NCBI RefSeq assembly: GCF_014203365.1
Contig: NZ_JACHIS010000001.1
Coordinates: 2,914,001-2,978,000, forward strand
Direction: 5' to 3'
Source: Actinoalloteichus hymeniacidonis
Lineage (GTDB): Bacteria; Actinomycetota; Actinomycetes; Mycobacteriales; Pseudonocardiaceae
Length of the DNA: 64,000 nt
Shown here: positions 1-9,020 of the stretch, in pieces
Numbering within the stretch: position 1 is the stretch's first letter
Layout of the letters: each line of letters opens with the position of its first letter
Program-made: the position numbers and the translations under genes
The notes under the pieces: model-generated
The model's database searches: none
What the model was told of the DNA's origin: nothing
Seen by the model: only the letters and a program-made list of their open reading frames with translations

Positions 1-2
1 GG

Positions 3-71
3 GCGACGGCGGCGCGGGATGCGCTGTCGAGCCTGGATCACTCCGCGGACGCGCCAGGGCGCGACGACTGA
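3..71 (+). CDS. 3' end of an unidentified protein (partial)
   Basis: The first 23 codons read open from the left edge to a TGA at 69-71, with G or C at nearly every third position, which fits the coding style of the neighbours. The visible tail is about 22 residues, rich in Ala and Asp, too short to identify. It would be convergent with the methyltransferase gene whose stop is 15 bases further on. It could be chance in such GC-rich DNA. Confidence 0.4.
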   Translation, partial: ATAARDALSSLDHSADAPGRDD

Positions 72-85
72 AGCGGAAGCTGTGA

Positions 86-994
86 TCAATCGGCGGACTG
101 TCGCTGCGGCGCGTAGGCGAGGATCAATCGGTTGTGGTCCAACGGATCATGCTGGACCGGGGTGGGGCCTCGACCGTAGCGCCGGGTGAGATCGAACGGC
201 GTGTGCACCGTCGTCGACCAGCCTCGCTGGTTCATCTCGTCCACCGGTTCCGGCCTGCCATCGACGACGAACAACCCCTGCAGGTCGATGCCGAGCTGCT
301 GTTTCGCGGTGAAGTACATGGCATTGTTCCGGACTTCGGGGGGTTCCGGAAGAATCCTGATCTCATATCCCAGCGTGCTACCTGGGGCGGTCAACTCGTG
401 GATGGCGGTGAAGAGACGCAGTTCGGCGGCCGGGGACAGGTAGAACACCAGACCCTCGACCAGCCACGCAGTGGGCGCGGTGGGTAGAAATCCCTCCGCG
501 AGCAGCCTGGCAGGCCAATCCTCGTGGAGATCGATTGCTATCTGTCGTCGGTCGCAGCGTGGTGTCGCATCCACCGAATCGAAGACCCGCTGTTTGTACC
601 GCAGAACCTCGGATTGATCGAGTTCGTAGACCGTGCAATCCGACGGCCATTCCAAGCGGAATGCGCGGGAATCGAGCCCGGCGCCCAGTAGGACGACCTG
701 CTTATTGCCAGCCTGCACCGACTGTAATAGGAAATCGTCGAGAAATCTCGTTCGGAGGCCGAAATAGCGGCCTAATCGTCCCCACAAAGCGTTGGTGTCA
801 CCGCCGGGCACGTCCTCGATGCGCAACGGCCAGCCCTCGGTATCGGGCGACGCCCGGACGAGGAACTCGGCCAGCGGGTCCTGGGCGAGGCTGTCGGCCC
901 GGTTGGTCTCGATGGATCTGGCTGCGGCGATCAACAGCGCGGTTCTGCCTACACCGGCGTCGATTCCACCGGTCTTATCGGTTCTCGGAAGCAC
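86..994 (-). CDS. SAM-dependent methyltransferase, leucine carboxyl methyltransferase-like family (TIGR00027/PF04072)
   Basis: About 302 residues. The N-terminal part has the family's VGRTALLIAAARSIET-type opening, followed by a SAM-binding glycine loop (VVLLGAGLDSRAFRL) and an acidic residue in VYELDQ at the next strand end, then WLVEGLVFYLSP, a hallmark of this actinobacterial family. Such enzymes are cytoplasmic O-methyltransferases; their substrates are mostly unknown. I chose the GTG at 994 because GGAGGA lies a few bases upstream and the homology begins there; the reading frame stays open to 1099 but the extra residues are low-complexity. The gene stands alone, separated from the EF-hand gene by a strong hairpin. 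Confidence 0.85.
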   Translation of the reverse strand: MLPRTDKTGGIDAGVGRTALLIAAARSIETNRADSLAQDPLAEFLVRASPDTEGWPLRIEDVPGGDTNALWGRLGRYFGLRTRFLDDFLLQSVQAGNKQVVLLGAGLDSRAFRLEWPSDCTVYELDQSEVLRYKQRVFDSVDATPRCDRRQIAIDLHEDWPARLLAEGFLPTAPTAWLVEGLVFYLSPAAELRLFTAIHELTAPGSTLGYEIRILPEPPEVRNNAMYFTAKQQLGIDLQGLFVVDGRPEPVDEMNQRGWSTTVHTPFDLTRRYGRGPTPVQHDPLDHNRLILAYAPQRQSAD

Positions 995-1208
995 TGATCC
1001 TCCGGGGTCTACACAGGGCGTCCGCGTCCTGACATGGACGCGGACGGACATGACCGAGCGGTGGCAGATCACTGGCTGGAACCCCACGGCGCTGCGCATG
1101 GTGGGGCGCCGTTCGGAGGCCGGAGTGCCTGCGTTGGGACTACGACTCGGCCGTGGTCATCGGACGGCGGGCGACGTGGCGTGATAGCGCGGCGCCGCGT
1201 GCGAAGAT

Positions 1209-1243
1209 CGGTGCGGGAGCGGCAGCCCGCCGCTCCCGCACCG
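1209..1243 (-). terminator. Intrinsic terminator-like hairpin after the EF-hand gene
   Basis: A perfect 15-bp inverted repeat (1209-1223 with 1229-1243) closes a five-base loop. It starts 10 bases past the EF-hand stop codon and precedes the methyltransferase start by about 215 bases. There is no T-run, as is common for actinomycete terminators, so it may work in both directions. Confidence 0.75.
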
Positions 1244-1253
1244 TCGCCGCTGG

Positions 1254-1781
1254 TCAGCCTTGCGGGACGAGACGGTCACCGGGGATATCGGACTTGTCCG
1301 GCCGGTAGAAGTCCTTGATGGCGATGTCCCAGCTCTCGACGGTGATCTGGTCGGCCTCGTTGGGCTCCAACGCCGCGAAGAGCGCGTTGATGTTCTCGAG
1401 CGCGAACCCGATGCCGATCATGATCGAGACGAAATTCGGCCGAGTGACCAGGCCGTCGCCGTCAAGGTCTCCGAGCGTGGTGAGCGCGCCGGCGAACTCG
1501 GTGATGGTCTCCTCGAAACGCTCCGGAGACAACACGCAGGCCGCGAATTCCTCGAAGGTGATGACGTTGTCGTTATTGGTGTCGAGCTCCGCGGCCAACG
1601 TCGACCACCATTGCCGGAATGAGGCGACGGAAGCGCTCTTGCGTTCCTCTGCGGCCTCCGGGATCGCTTCGAGGACCCGATCCGACATAAGTTCGAAATC
1701 GTTGGACTCGAGGTTTCCCGATCCGTCGACATCGAACAGGGAGAAGATAAGCTTGACGCGTTCCAGCGCGGCCGTGTCCAT
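1254..1781 (-). CDS. EF-hand calcium-binding protein (calerythrin/calsensin-like)
   Basis: 175 residues, soluble, no signal peptide. Three canonical or near-canonical 12-residue EF loops are visible: 17-28 (DVDGSGNLESND), 67-78 (DTNNDNVITFEE) and 105-116 (DLDGDGLVTRPN, which ends in Asn where Glu is usual). A fourth, 139-150, is degenerate and probably does not bind calcium. Four EF-hands in about 175 residues is the layout of actinomycete calerythrin-type proteins, thought to buffer or sense cytoplasmic calcium. It is monocistronic with its own terminator. ATG start; the upstream 360 bases contain an AT-rich patch suitable for a promoter. Confidence 0.9.
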   Translation of the reverse strand: MDTAALERVKLIFSLFDVDGSGNLESNDFELMSDRVLEAIPEAAEERKSASVASFRQWWSTLAAELDTNNDNVITFEEFAACVLSPERFEETITEFAGALTTLGDLDGDGLVTRPNFVSIMIGIGFALENINALFAALEPNEADQITVESWDIAIKDFYRPDKSDIPGDRLVPQG

Positions 1782-2145
1782 GGTAAATCCATTTCTGAGG
1801 AAGATGCTGCAGGGGATGAGGGAGGAAGCTTCCCAGTTAGGTGGCAGTCGCCCAGCGAACCGGCGATTCCGGTGAAGCAGAAATCATAATAGTGCGATGC
1901 GGAATTAGATCCATGCTTTTCCTCGCGGGCTGCTCGATTTGCCTCTTCTACTATGCACGGCCGGATCCGACATGTCCGCTAAATGATCACTGTTCATCAT
2001 AAAGGGTTAATCTGTGTTCTGAGTGCCGGGTCGATGCTGGGCCGAAAGAGGGATCGATCCGCTTCCGGCGGTCACCCGAAGGGAGCCTCTCGCCGGGGCG
2101 AAAGTTACTTTCCGGTCGATGAACCCGCTTGCGCGAGGCGACGTT
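1782..2145. other. Intergenic region, 364 bases, no gene seen
   Basis: Lies between the EF-hand start and the response-regulator stop, both minus strand. It has an unusually AT-rich stretch at about 1875-2015 for this genome, which most likely holds the EF-hand promoter. I found no convincing ORF or RNA gene. Confidence 0.5.
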
Positions 2146-2808
2146 TCAGCTGTCGACCAATCCCGCGTCGTAGGCGGCCAGCCCAGCCTGGGTGCGGTTG
2201 GTGCACCCCAGCTTGGCCAGCGTCCGAGACACGTATCCCTTGACCGTCGCCTCGGTGAGGAACAGCCGGCGTCCGATCTGAGCGTTGGACAGGCCTTCGC
2301 CCAGACACACCAACACGTCTCGTTCCCGATCGGTCAGCCCGGCCACCAACCGCTCGGCCTGCTCCTTGTGTCGTCGCTCCGTGGTCGAGGCGGTGAGCAA
2401 TCGACGAGTGGCCTCCGGGGAGAGCACCGTGTGACCGGCGGCGGCCACCCGCACCAGACTGATGAGATCTTCCGGCGGGGTCGATTTCACCAGGAAGCCT
2501 GCGGCGCCCGCCCGCAATGCGCGGAGCACGTACTCGTCGGCATCGAAGGTCGTCAACACCACGACCACCGGAGCGTCCTGCTCGGATCGGATGTGTTCGG
2601 TCGCGGCCAACCCGTCCATTCCAGGCATCCGCAGGTCCATCAGGACGACATCGGGTCGATGCCGTCGGACGGAGTCCACCGCCGAGGCCCCATCGTGGGC
2701 GAGATCGACCACCTCGATATCGGCGGCGGAATCCAGGATCGTGCGCAGATGCATGCACACCATCGGTTCGTCGTCGACGATCAGCAACCGGATCGGCGGG
2801 GAGCTCAT
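2146..2808 (-). CDS. NarL/LuxR-family response regulator
   Basis: 220 residues. The receiver domain (about 5-122) has the acidic pair D12/D13, the phospho-acceptor D58 in VLMDLRMPGMDG and the conserved Lys in FLVKSTPPED. A LuxR-type helix-turn-helix follows at about 155-215 (LTDRERDVLVCLGEGLSNAQIG, then TVKGYVSRTLAKLG). Phosphorylation should control DNA binding; targets are unknown. The ATG overlaps the stop of the sensor kinase gene (ATGA), so the two are translationally coupled and form a cognate pair. Confidence 0.95.
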   Translation of the reverse strand: MSSPPIRLLIVDDEPMVCMHLRTILDSAADIEVVDLAHDGASAVDSVRRHRPDVVLMDLRMPGMDGLAATEHIRSEQDAPVVVVLTTFDADEYVLRALRAGAAGFLVKSTPPEDLISLVRVAAAGHTVLSPEATRRLLTASTTERRHKEQAERLVAGLTDRERDVLVCLGEGLSNAQIGRRLFLTEATVKGYVSRTLAKLGCTNRTQAGLAAYDAGLVDS

Positions 2809-4871
2809 CGGTGTGATCCCTCCACTGCCGGGCTGGAAGTCGGTACCTGCGCGGGCAGTATCGCATCGACGAGGAATCCACCCTCCTCCGTCGGACCGGC
2901 CTGCAGGGTTCCCTCGATGAGTTCGACTCGATGCCGTACCCCGAGCAGCCCGGTGCCCGAACCCACGGCGGCGAGCTGCGGATCACCCCGATGTGAGTGC
3001 GCCGATTCGCGTGGCGGGCGACCATTGCGGACCTCGACCCGCACGCGGTGCACCTCGTAATGCACCCGGACCAGGACATCGGCGCCGTACGCGTGTTTGC
3101 GGACATTGGTCAGTGCCTCGGCGATGGTGCGATGGACGGTTCGTGCCACGGTGGGTGACACCAGGCCGGGGTTGCCCGCCACGCGGAGTGCGGCGGGCAA
3201 CCCGACCGACGCCGATTCCTCGACAAGGCGGCGAAGCCCCGGTTCTCCTGGCTCGGCGGCCTCCGGAACCGAGGACACGTCAGCCGCCCGCAGGGCGCCG
3301 ACCAGTTCGTCGAGCTCGTCGAGCGCCTGCCTACCGTTGTCGATCAGATCGGTGGCCGCGGCCCGGGTCTCCGTCGATGCGGCCGCGCTCAGCGGCCCGG
3401 TGCGAGCCAGCATGTCGTGCACGCTGCCGATCACGATGTCGTGCATCTCCTCGGCCAACCGAGTGCGTTCCGAGGCCCGGGCCCGATCGGCCCGCAACCG
3501 CTGCTCCCGGCTCGCTCGCTCGGCACGCTCGACGAGAGCGGCGATCAGGCGCCGTCGCGCCGCGACATACAGCCCCACCACCGAGGGCAACCCGACGAAG
3601 ACCGAGGCGATCGTGGCCACCGAGAGGTGTGGTTCCCACGGTCGGGACGCCACCACGATCAGCGCGAGCACCGAGACCGTGGCCACGACCGGGCGTCGGG
3701 AATGGACGGCGACGGCATAGGTCGCCAACGGCGTCGCCGCCGGGACCAGGAGAACGAGCGCACCGGCGGGCGGCACCGACGTCGGTCCGAGCAACGCGAG
3801 TCCCAGCAGCCCCACGGTGTTGATCAACGTGATGGCGGTGACCAGCTGCGGATGGCGACGGCGTAGGACGAGCACGGCGGCGGTCGGGAGCTGGACGACG
3901 AGTTCCCACCAGGGAAAGACCCAGCTCCCGGCCAGGGCAGCGTGCCAGCCCGCCACGACCAGGGTCAGCGTCACCGTGAGCAGCAGCGCTACCACGCCGA
4001 CCGAGACATCGCGGCCGTCCACCGGCGGTGCAACCACGGGCACCGCCCGTCGCCCGGCGGACTGGTCCTCCTCGGCCTCGGGCACCGCTTCCGGAGGGGT
4101 GGCCGCGGTGCGCAGGACACCGATCACATCGCGCAACTCCGCCAGCGCGGTGCAGCCTGCGGCGCGGACGTGCTCGGCCGCATTCCTCGTGGCCTCGGTG
4201 ATCGCCGTGATCCGCAACGCACCCGCGTGCAGCACCATCAGGCTGATCCGGCGGGTGACGACATCGTGCAGCTCGGCGGCCAACCGGACACGTTCCTCCG
4301 TCCTGGCCCGATCGGCCAGCAGGTCGCGTTCCTGTTCGGCGATCTCGGCGCGCTCGGTCAGGGTGCGCACCAGCATCTCGCGCGCGGCCAGATAGAAACC
4401 GAAGAGCATCGGTGTGCAGACGTAGAGGACGCCGGAGGCCGTGGTGGCGAGGGAGTCCGACCACGGGCTCACGGCGATGGCGGTGAGCAGCGTGACCATG
4501 AACCACGCCCGTCGCCGATCCCGGACATAGAGGGTCGCCGCATAGGTGGGGAACGCGGGCGCCAAGGCCATCAGCACATTGGTCGAATCCTCGGCGGTGC
4601 TCAGCTGTCCGGGCACCGCCAACACCCACACGGCCAGTCCTGCGGTCACGAAGGCGAATCGTGGCCAGAACTGTCGCACGGTGCCCGGCCGCAGCCCGAT
4701 CACCAGTGCGACGACGAGGAAACCGACCGCGCCGGCGGTGGGTTCGGTACCGGGCAGGTCCCTAGGGAGCAGGCCCGGCAACACCAGCAGCAGGACGACG
4801 ACCCCCGACAGCACGGCCAGCTCCGGGAGGAGGCTGCGGAGCAGCCCTCGGAGCTGCGCGGAGGTGGCCAT
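2805..4871 (-). CDS. Double-DHp sensor histidine kinase (HisKA_3 type), tandem duplication with one ATPase domain
   Basis: 688 residues, about 1.7 times a usual NarL-type kinase. The first half has several membrane segments (about 15-165), then a DHp region with His202 in AAELHDVVTRRIS, but no N- or G-box follows. A second set of membrane segments (about 290-440) leads to a second DHp with His477 in AEEMHDIVIGSVH, then a HATPase domain with N-box EALTNVRKHA (Asn589) and G-box GSGTGLLGVRHR. The protein therefore looks like two fused sensor kinases of which the first lost its ATPase. It is membrane bound; the signal is unknown. The response regulator follows with a 4-base overlap. Short spacing and divergence from the esterase gene suggest the promoter lies in 4872-5066. 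Confidence 0.92.
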   Translation of the reverse strand: MATSAQLRGLLRSLLPELAVLSGVVVLLLVLPGLLPRDLPGTEPTAGAVGFLVVALVIGLRPGTVRQFWPRFAFVTAGLAVWVLAVPGQLSTAEDSTNVLMALAPAFPTYAATLYVRDRRRAWFMVTLLTAIAVSPWSDSLATTASGVLYVCTPMLFGFYLAAREMLVRTLTERAEIAEQERDLLADRARTEERVRLAAELHDVVTRRISLMVLHAGALRITAITEATRNAAEHVRAAGCTALAELRDVIGVLRTAATPPEAVPEAEEDQSAGRRAVPVVAPPVDGRDVSVGVVALLLTVTLTLVVAGWHAALAGSWVFPWWELVVQLPTAAVLVLRRRHPQLVTAITLINTVGLLGLALLGPTSVPPAGALVLLVPAATPLATYAVAVHSRRPVVATVSVLALIVVASRPWEPHLSVATIASVFVGLPSVVGLYVAARRRLIAALVERAERASREQRLRADRARASERTRLAEEMHDIVIGSVHDMLARTGPLSAAASTETRAAATDLIDNGRQALDELDELVGALRAADVSSVPEAAEPGEPGLRRLVEESASVGLPAALRVAGNPGLVSPTVARTVHRTIAEALTNVRKHAYGADVLVRVHYEVHRVRVEVRNGRPPRESAHSHRGDPQLAAVGSGTGLLGVRHRVELIEGTLQAGPTEEGGFLVDAILPAQVPTSSPAVEGSHR

Positions 4872-5066
4872 GGCGGTGACGCTAGATCAGTGGCCATGCC
4901 TCGGGTGTCTGACCGGCTGAAAGTACCGACCAAGGACAGCGTCCCCGCCACAGCGCACCTACTTTCGTTGGTACTCGGACGCTGCTTTGGACGCTGGTGC
5001 CCGACGGTCGACGCAGGTTGCACTGGGTGAGATCGAAGTGCGAACACCGACTAGCCGAGGACAACG

Positions 5067-6713
5067 ATGGCGATCAGGACGTGGCGTTGGCGAGCTCCGT
5101 TGGCGCTCGCGGGAGCAATCGGGGTGGCGGGCGGCTTCCTCGCGGCCTGTGGCGGCGGCGAGGCCGTGTCGGCGGACCCCGCCGGGGCGTCGGCCGAGGC
5201 CGGAGTTCGGAGCGACACCGAGGTGGAGACCGAGAACGGCGCGGTGCGAGGAGCGATCGACGACGAGCTGCTGACCTTCAAGGGGATCCCGTTCGCCGCA
5301 CCGCCGGTGGGGGAGTTGCGTTGGGAGGAGCCGCAGCCACCTCGGTCGTGGTCCGGCGTTCGGGAGGCGACCGAGTCCGGCCCCGCCTGTGTGCAGGACC
5401 CGGGGGAGCTACCGGAGGGCAGCGCCACCGAGGACTGCCTCTATCTCGATATCACTCGGCCCGCAGCCGAGTCGTCGGAGTCGAGACCGGTGGTGGTCTG
5501 GGTGCACGGCGGTGGTTTCTTCATGGGCGCCGGGTCCAACTACGACGCCGGGCGGCTCGCCGAACGCGGCGATGTCGTCGTGGTGACCGTCAACTATCGG
5601 CTCGGGATCTTCGGGTACTTCGGGCATCCGGGGATGCCCGGCTCGGGCACCTTCGGCTTGAGCGATCAGCAGGCCGCGCTGTCCTGGGTCCAGCGCAACA
5701 TCGCCGAGTTCGGCGGGGATGCGGACAACATCACCCTCGCGGGCCAGTCCGCGGGCGCGATCAGCGCCTGCGCGCAGTTGACCGCACCCTCCTCGGTCGA
5801 GCTGTTCGACAAGGTCGTCATGCAGAGCGGGTCCTGTGATCTCGACTGGCCCCGCAACGCCGAATACCGCGGTCAGCCTGCGAGTGCGATCTTCGAATCG
5901 CTGCCCGAGGTGCAGGACAGAGGCCGACAGGCTGCAGGCGACCTGGGGTGCACGGGCGAGGATCCGGCGGTGATCGAGTGTCTGCGGGAGCTGCCCGTGG
6001 AGACCGTGCGTTCGAAGCTGACCGATTTCATCCTGCCCGCCTACGGGACCGAGGTGCTGCCGGTGGAACCGGCGCAGGCTCTGCGGTCCGGTGAGTTCCA
6101 CCGGGTTCCGGTGCTGAGCGGACACACCCGCAACGAGGCCACGCTGGCCACCTCGATGTACGACAGCGGCCAACCGATGAGTGCCGAGACCTACGACGCG
6201 GTGTTGACCGAGACCTTCGGGGCCGATAGAGCCGAGGTGGAGGCCCGGTACCCGCTGTCCTCGTATGGATCCGCGGCCGAGGCCTGGGCCGCGATCGTGA
6301 CGGACCGGAAGTGGACCTGCACCCAGTACGACACGTCCGAGGAACTGGCCCGGGAGGTCCCGGTGTTCCAGTACGAGTTCGCCGACCCCGACGCGCCCGC
6401 GTTGTCGCCGCTGCCCCCGTCGATGCCGATGGGTGCCTACCACTCCTCGGAGTTGTGGTCGCTGTTCGATCTCGGCGGCTTCGAGGCGCAGATGTCGCCC
6501 GAGCAACACGCCTTGGCGGGTCAGATGATCGATTACTGGGCGGCGTTCGCCGCGACCGGCGATCCGGGGCAGGCCGATGGGCCCGAGTGGCCCGCGTTCG
6601 ACGCCGGTGACTCGGCGTACATCCAGGCGTTGGCGCCGGGCGACGGCGGCGTCGGGCCGGTGGACGGTCGAGCCGATCACCGGTGCGGTTTCTGGGCCGA
6701 TCTGCAGGAATAA
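5067..6713 (+). CDS. Secreted lipoprotein type-B carboxylesterase
   Basis: 548 residues of the carboxylesterase/cholinesterase alpha/beta-hydrolase family, hydrolysing carboxylic esters outside the membrane. An N-terminal Arg-rich region and hydrophobic helix end in a lipobox LAAC with Cys28, so the mature protein should be lipid-anchored. The oxyanion hole is HGGG (147-150), the nucleophile Ser228 in GQSAGA (Gln where GESAG is commonest), the likely acid Glu357 (RNEAT) and the likely base His459 (GAYHSSEL). Length is normal for the family. Single gene, divergent from the kinase operon. Confidence 0.93.
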   Translation: MAIRTWRWRAPLALAGAIGVAGGFLAACGGGEAVSADPAGASAEAGVRSDTEVETENGAVRGAIDDELLTFKGIPFAAPPVGELRWEEPQPPRSWSGVREATESGPACVQDPGELPEGSATEDCLYLDITRPAAESSESRPVVVWVHGGGFFMGAGSNYDAGRLAERGDVVVVTVNYRLGIFGYFGHPGMPGSGTFGLSDQQAALSWVQRNIAEFGGDADNITLAGQSAGAISACAQLTAPSSVELFDKVVMQSGSCDLDWPRNAEYRGQPASAIFESLPEVQDRGRQAAGDLGCTGEDPAVIECLRELPVETVRSKLTDFILPAYGTEVLPVEPAQALRSGEFHRVPVLSGHTRNEATLATSMYDSGQPMSAETYDAVLTETFGADRAEVEARYPLSSYGSAAEAWAAIVTDRKWTCTQYDTSEELAREVPVFQYEFADPDAPALSPLPPSMPMGAYHSSELWSLFDLGGFEAQMSPEQHALAGQMIDYWAAFAATGDPGQADGPEWPAFDAGDSAYIQALAPGDGGVGPVDGRADHRCGFWADLQE

Positions 6714-6953
6714 TCGGCGTCGCCGGAAGGGTTGGCCGGTCTCGGTCGTTGTCCGAGGACACGATTCGCGCCGCCGGGGCACACCGAACCGGTCGACCCA
6801 GCCGCATCTTCCCGGTGCCCCACCGCTTCGGCCCGGAGCGGTGAAAGACGAGGTCGGCGGGTGGGTGACTCACGATGAACCGATGACCGCGCCCGCGCTC
6901 GACGCCGGCGCGGTCGTCGTCGTTGGTCCTGATCGGTCGACTGCGGAACGCTC

Positions 6954-6982
6954 TTGACGGTCCCTGACTGCGGTGACAGCAT
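6954..6982 (+). promoter_or_regulatory. Candidate sigma-70-type promoter of the ABC/GH42 operon
   Basis: TTGACG at 6954-6959, then 17 bases, then CAGCAT at 6977-6982. The -35 is near consensus, the -10 is weak. The predicted transcription start, about 6989, lies immediately before the LacI-type operator, which fits a repressible promoter. Confidence 0.55.
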
Positions 6983-6993
6983 CCACCGCACCG

Positions 6994-7009
6994 ATGGTTA
7001 CGTAAACAT
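6994..7009. promoter_or_regulatory. LacI-family operator candidate
   Basis: ATGGTTACGTAAACAT is a 16-base palindrome with 7 of 8 pairs matching and the central CG typical of LacI-family sites. It overlaps the expected transcription start and lies 53 bases before the first permease ATG. The LacI regulator at the far end of this sugar locus is the obvious candidate to bind it; that link is inference. Confidence 0.65.
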
Positions 7010-7061
7010 CGGGCCGACCCGATGGCGAGGAAGCTCCGGGCGGTGGGAACGAGGGAGCCGA

Positions 7062-7988
7062 ATGACAGCGCCGTCATCGATAGCGACCAGACCGGTGCGT
7101 GAGCGACCGCCGAGCGGACACGCCGATCGCCAGGTCTGGACCGGATGGGGCTTCCTCGCCCCATTCATGATCGTGTTCACCCTGGTGTTCCTGGCACCAT
7201 TGGGCTATTCGATCTATCTCAGCCTGTTCCGCGACCGGATGGTCGGCGGGAATCTCTTCGTCGGATTCGAGAACTACCAGCGGGCCATCGCGGACCCCCA
7301 GTTCTGGTCCGCACTGGGCCGGGTCACCCTCTTCCTGGTCGTCCAGGTCCCCATCATGCTGGGCATCGCCCTGTTGGTGGCGTTGGCGATCGACAGCGGA
7401 CGGCTCTATGGGAAGAACTTCTTCCGCATCTCCATCTTCCTGCCGTATGCCGTTCCGGCAGTGGTCGCCGCGCTGATGTGGGGCTTCATGTACGGCGACC
7501 GATTCGGTCTGGTCGGCAACATCAACGAGGTGTTCGGGATCTCCTTACCGAGCCCGCTGTCCTCGGATCTGGTGCTCGCCTCGATCGGCAACATCGTCAC
7601 CTGGGAGTTCATCGGCTACAACATGCTGATCTTCTACTCCGCGCTCCGGGTGATCCCACATTCGCTCTACGAGGCCGCGCAGATCGACGGCGCGGGCCAA
7701 TTCCGGGTCATCGCGGCGATCAAGCTCCCGGCCATCCGGGGCGCACTGGTCATCGCCACGATCTTCTCGATCATCGGCAGCTTCCAGCTCTTCAACGAGC
7801 CCAGCATCCTGCAGAGCCTCGCCCCGAACGCGATCAGCTCCTACTTCACGCCCAACCTCTACACCTACTCGTTGTCCTTCGCCGCTCAACAGCAGAACTA
7901 CGCGGCGACCGTCGCGATTCTGATGGGCCTGGTGACGATGGTCATCGCCTACGCGGTGCAGCTGCGCGGCCTACGAAAGGACGCGTGA
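7062..7988 (+). CDS. Sugar ABC transporter permease (MalF/UgpA-like)
   Basis: About 308 residues with six predicted membrane helices and the inner-membrane EAA loop EAAQIDGAGQFRVIAAIKLP, the contact site for the ATPase. It forms the channel with the second permease. I chose ATG at 7062, preceded by GAGGGAG; the frame is open further left but that part overlaps the promoter and operator. No ATP-binding subunit is encoded nearby, so a shared MsiK-type ATPase elsewhere probably energises it, as is known for many actinomycete sugar importers. Confidence 0.93.
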   Translation: MTAPSSIATRPVRERPPSGHADRQVWTGWGFLAPFMIVFTLVFLAPLGYSIYLSLFRDRMVGGNLFVGFENYQRAIADPQFWSALGRVTLFLVVQVPIMLGIALLVALAIDSGRLYGKNFFRISIFLPYAVPAVVAALMWGFMYGDRFGLVGNINEVFGISLPSPLSSDLVLASIGNIVTWEFIGYNMLIFYSALRVIPHSLYEAAQIDGAGQFRVIAAIKLPAIRGALVIATIFSIIGSFQLFNEPSILQSLAPNAISSYFTPNLYTYSLSFAAQQQNYAATVAILMGLVTMVIAYAVQLRGLRKDA

Positions 7989-7992
7989 GGTC

Positions 7993-8937
7993 ATGACAAG
8001 CGGAAACCCCACCGCCCCCGCCCGACGTGATCGCTCCTCGGCCGCCGTTCGCCTGCGACCGCAGCAGCCCCGGCAGCGCAGCCGCACCACCCGGAAACCC
8101 CGGCGCAGCGTGCTGCTCACCGTCCTCACCGGACTCGTCCTGATCTACAGCCTGCTTCCACTGTTCTGGCTGCTGATCAACGCCTCGAAGACGCCAGCCG
8201 GTCTGTTCGACTCCTTCGGGCTCTGGTTCGGCGAGGACTTCGCGCTGCTGGACAACATCGTCGCCACCTTCACCTACGACGACGGCGTGTTCAGCCGTTG
8301 GCTGGGCAACACCCTGCTGTACGTCGTGGTCGGTGCGGGCGGTGCCACGCTGCTCGCGGTGCTCGGCGGCTACGCGCTGGCGATCTTCGACTTCCCGGGA
8401 AAACGTGCCGTGTTCGCGGTGGTCATCGGTGCGGTCGCCGTGCCGGGCACCGCACTGGCGGTGCCGACCTTCTTGATGTTCAGTCAGCTGGGCTTGACGA
8501 ACACGCCGTGGGCGGTGATCATCCCCTCGCTGATCTCGCCGTTCGGCCTCTACCTGATGTGGGTGTTCGCGGCCCAGGCCGTTCCCCGGGATCTGCTGGA
8601 AGCGGCTCGGATCGACGGCGCGGGGGAGATCCGCAGCTTCCTACGGGTCAGCCTGCCGCTGCTGGCCCCCGGCACGGTCACGGTGCTGCTGTTCACCACG
8701 GTCGCCACCTGGAACAACTACTTCCTGCCGCTGATCATGATCCGGGACCCCGATTGGTTCCCGCTCACCCTCGGGTTGAACTCCTGGAACGCGCAGGCAT
8801 CGACGGCGGGCGGCGAGGTGGTGTTCCACCTGGTCATCACCGGGTCGCTGATCACCATCGCCCCGCTGATCGCCGCATTCCTGTTGCTTCAGCGGTACTG
8901 GCAGTCCGGGCTTGCCGCCGGAAGCGTCAAGGAGTGA
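7993..8937 (+). CDS. Sugar ABC transporter permease (MalG/UgpE-like)
   Basis: 314 residues. A basic, Pro/Arg-rich cytoplasmic N terminus of about 35 residues precedes six predicted membrane helices; the EAA loop is EAARIDGAGEIRSFLRVSLP. It pairs with the upstream permease, whose stop is 4 bases before this ATG (GAGG just upstream serves as ribosome site). The pair belongs to the carbohydrate uptake transporter-1 family, which imports oligosaccharides. Confidence 0.93.
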   Translation: MTSGNPTAPARRDRSSAAVRLRPQQPRQRSRTTRKPRRSVLLTVLTGLVLIYSLLPLFWLLINASKTPAGLFDSFGLWFGEDFALLDNIVATFTYDDGVFSRWLGNTLLYVVVGAGGATLLAVLGGYALAIFDFPGKRAVFAVVIGAVAVPGTALAVPTFLMFSQLGLTNTPWAVIIPSLISPFGLYLMWVFAAQAVPRDLLEAARIDGAGEIRSFLRVSLPLLAPGTVTVLLFTTVATWNNYFLPLIMIRDPDWFPLTLGLNSWNAQASTAGGEVVFHLVITGSLITIAPLIAAFLLLQRYWQSGLAAGSVKE

Positions 8938-9020
8938 ACCACTCGCGCAGCCCGGGCGCGGCCCGCGAACCGAGTCCGACGCAGGTGCTCGACGCGACGA
9001 AGAGACGAAGCGAGGCGATC

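Larger units (their letters stand above)
6714..7061. other. Intergenic region upstream of the sugar-uptake operon
   Basis: 348 bases with no credible gene. The right third holds the promoter and operator listed separately; I see nothing definite in the left two thirds. Confidence 0.5.
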
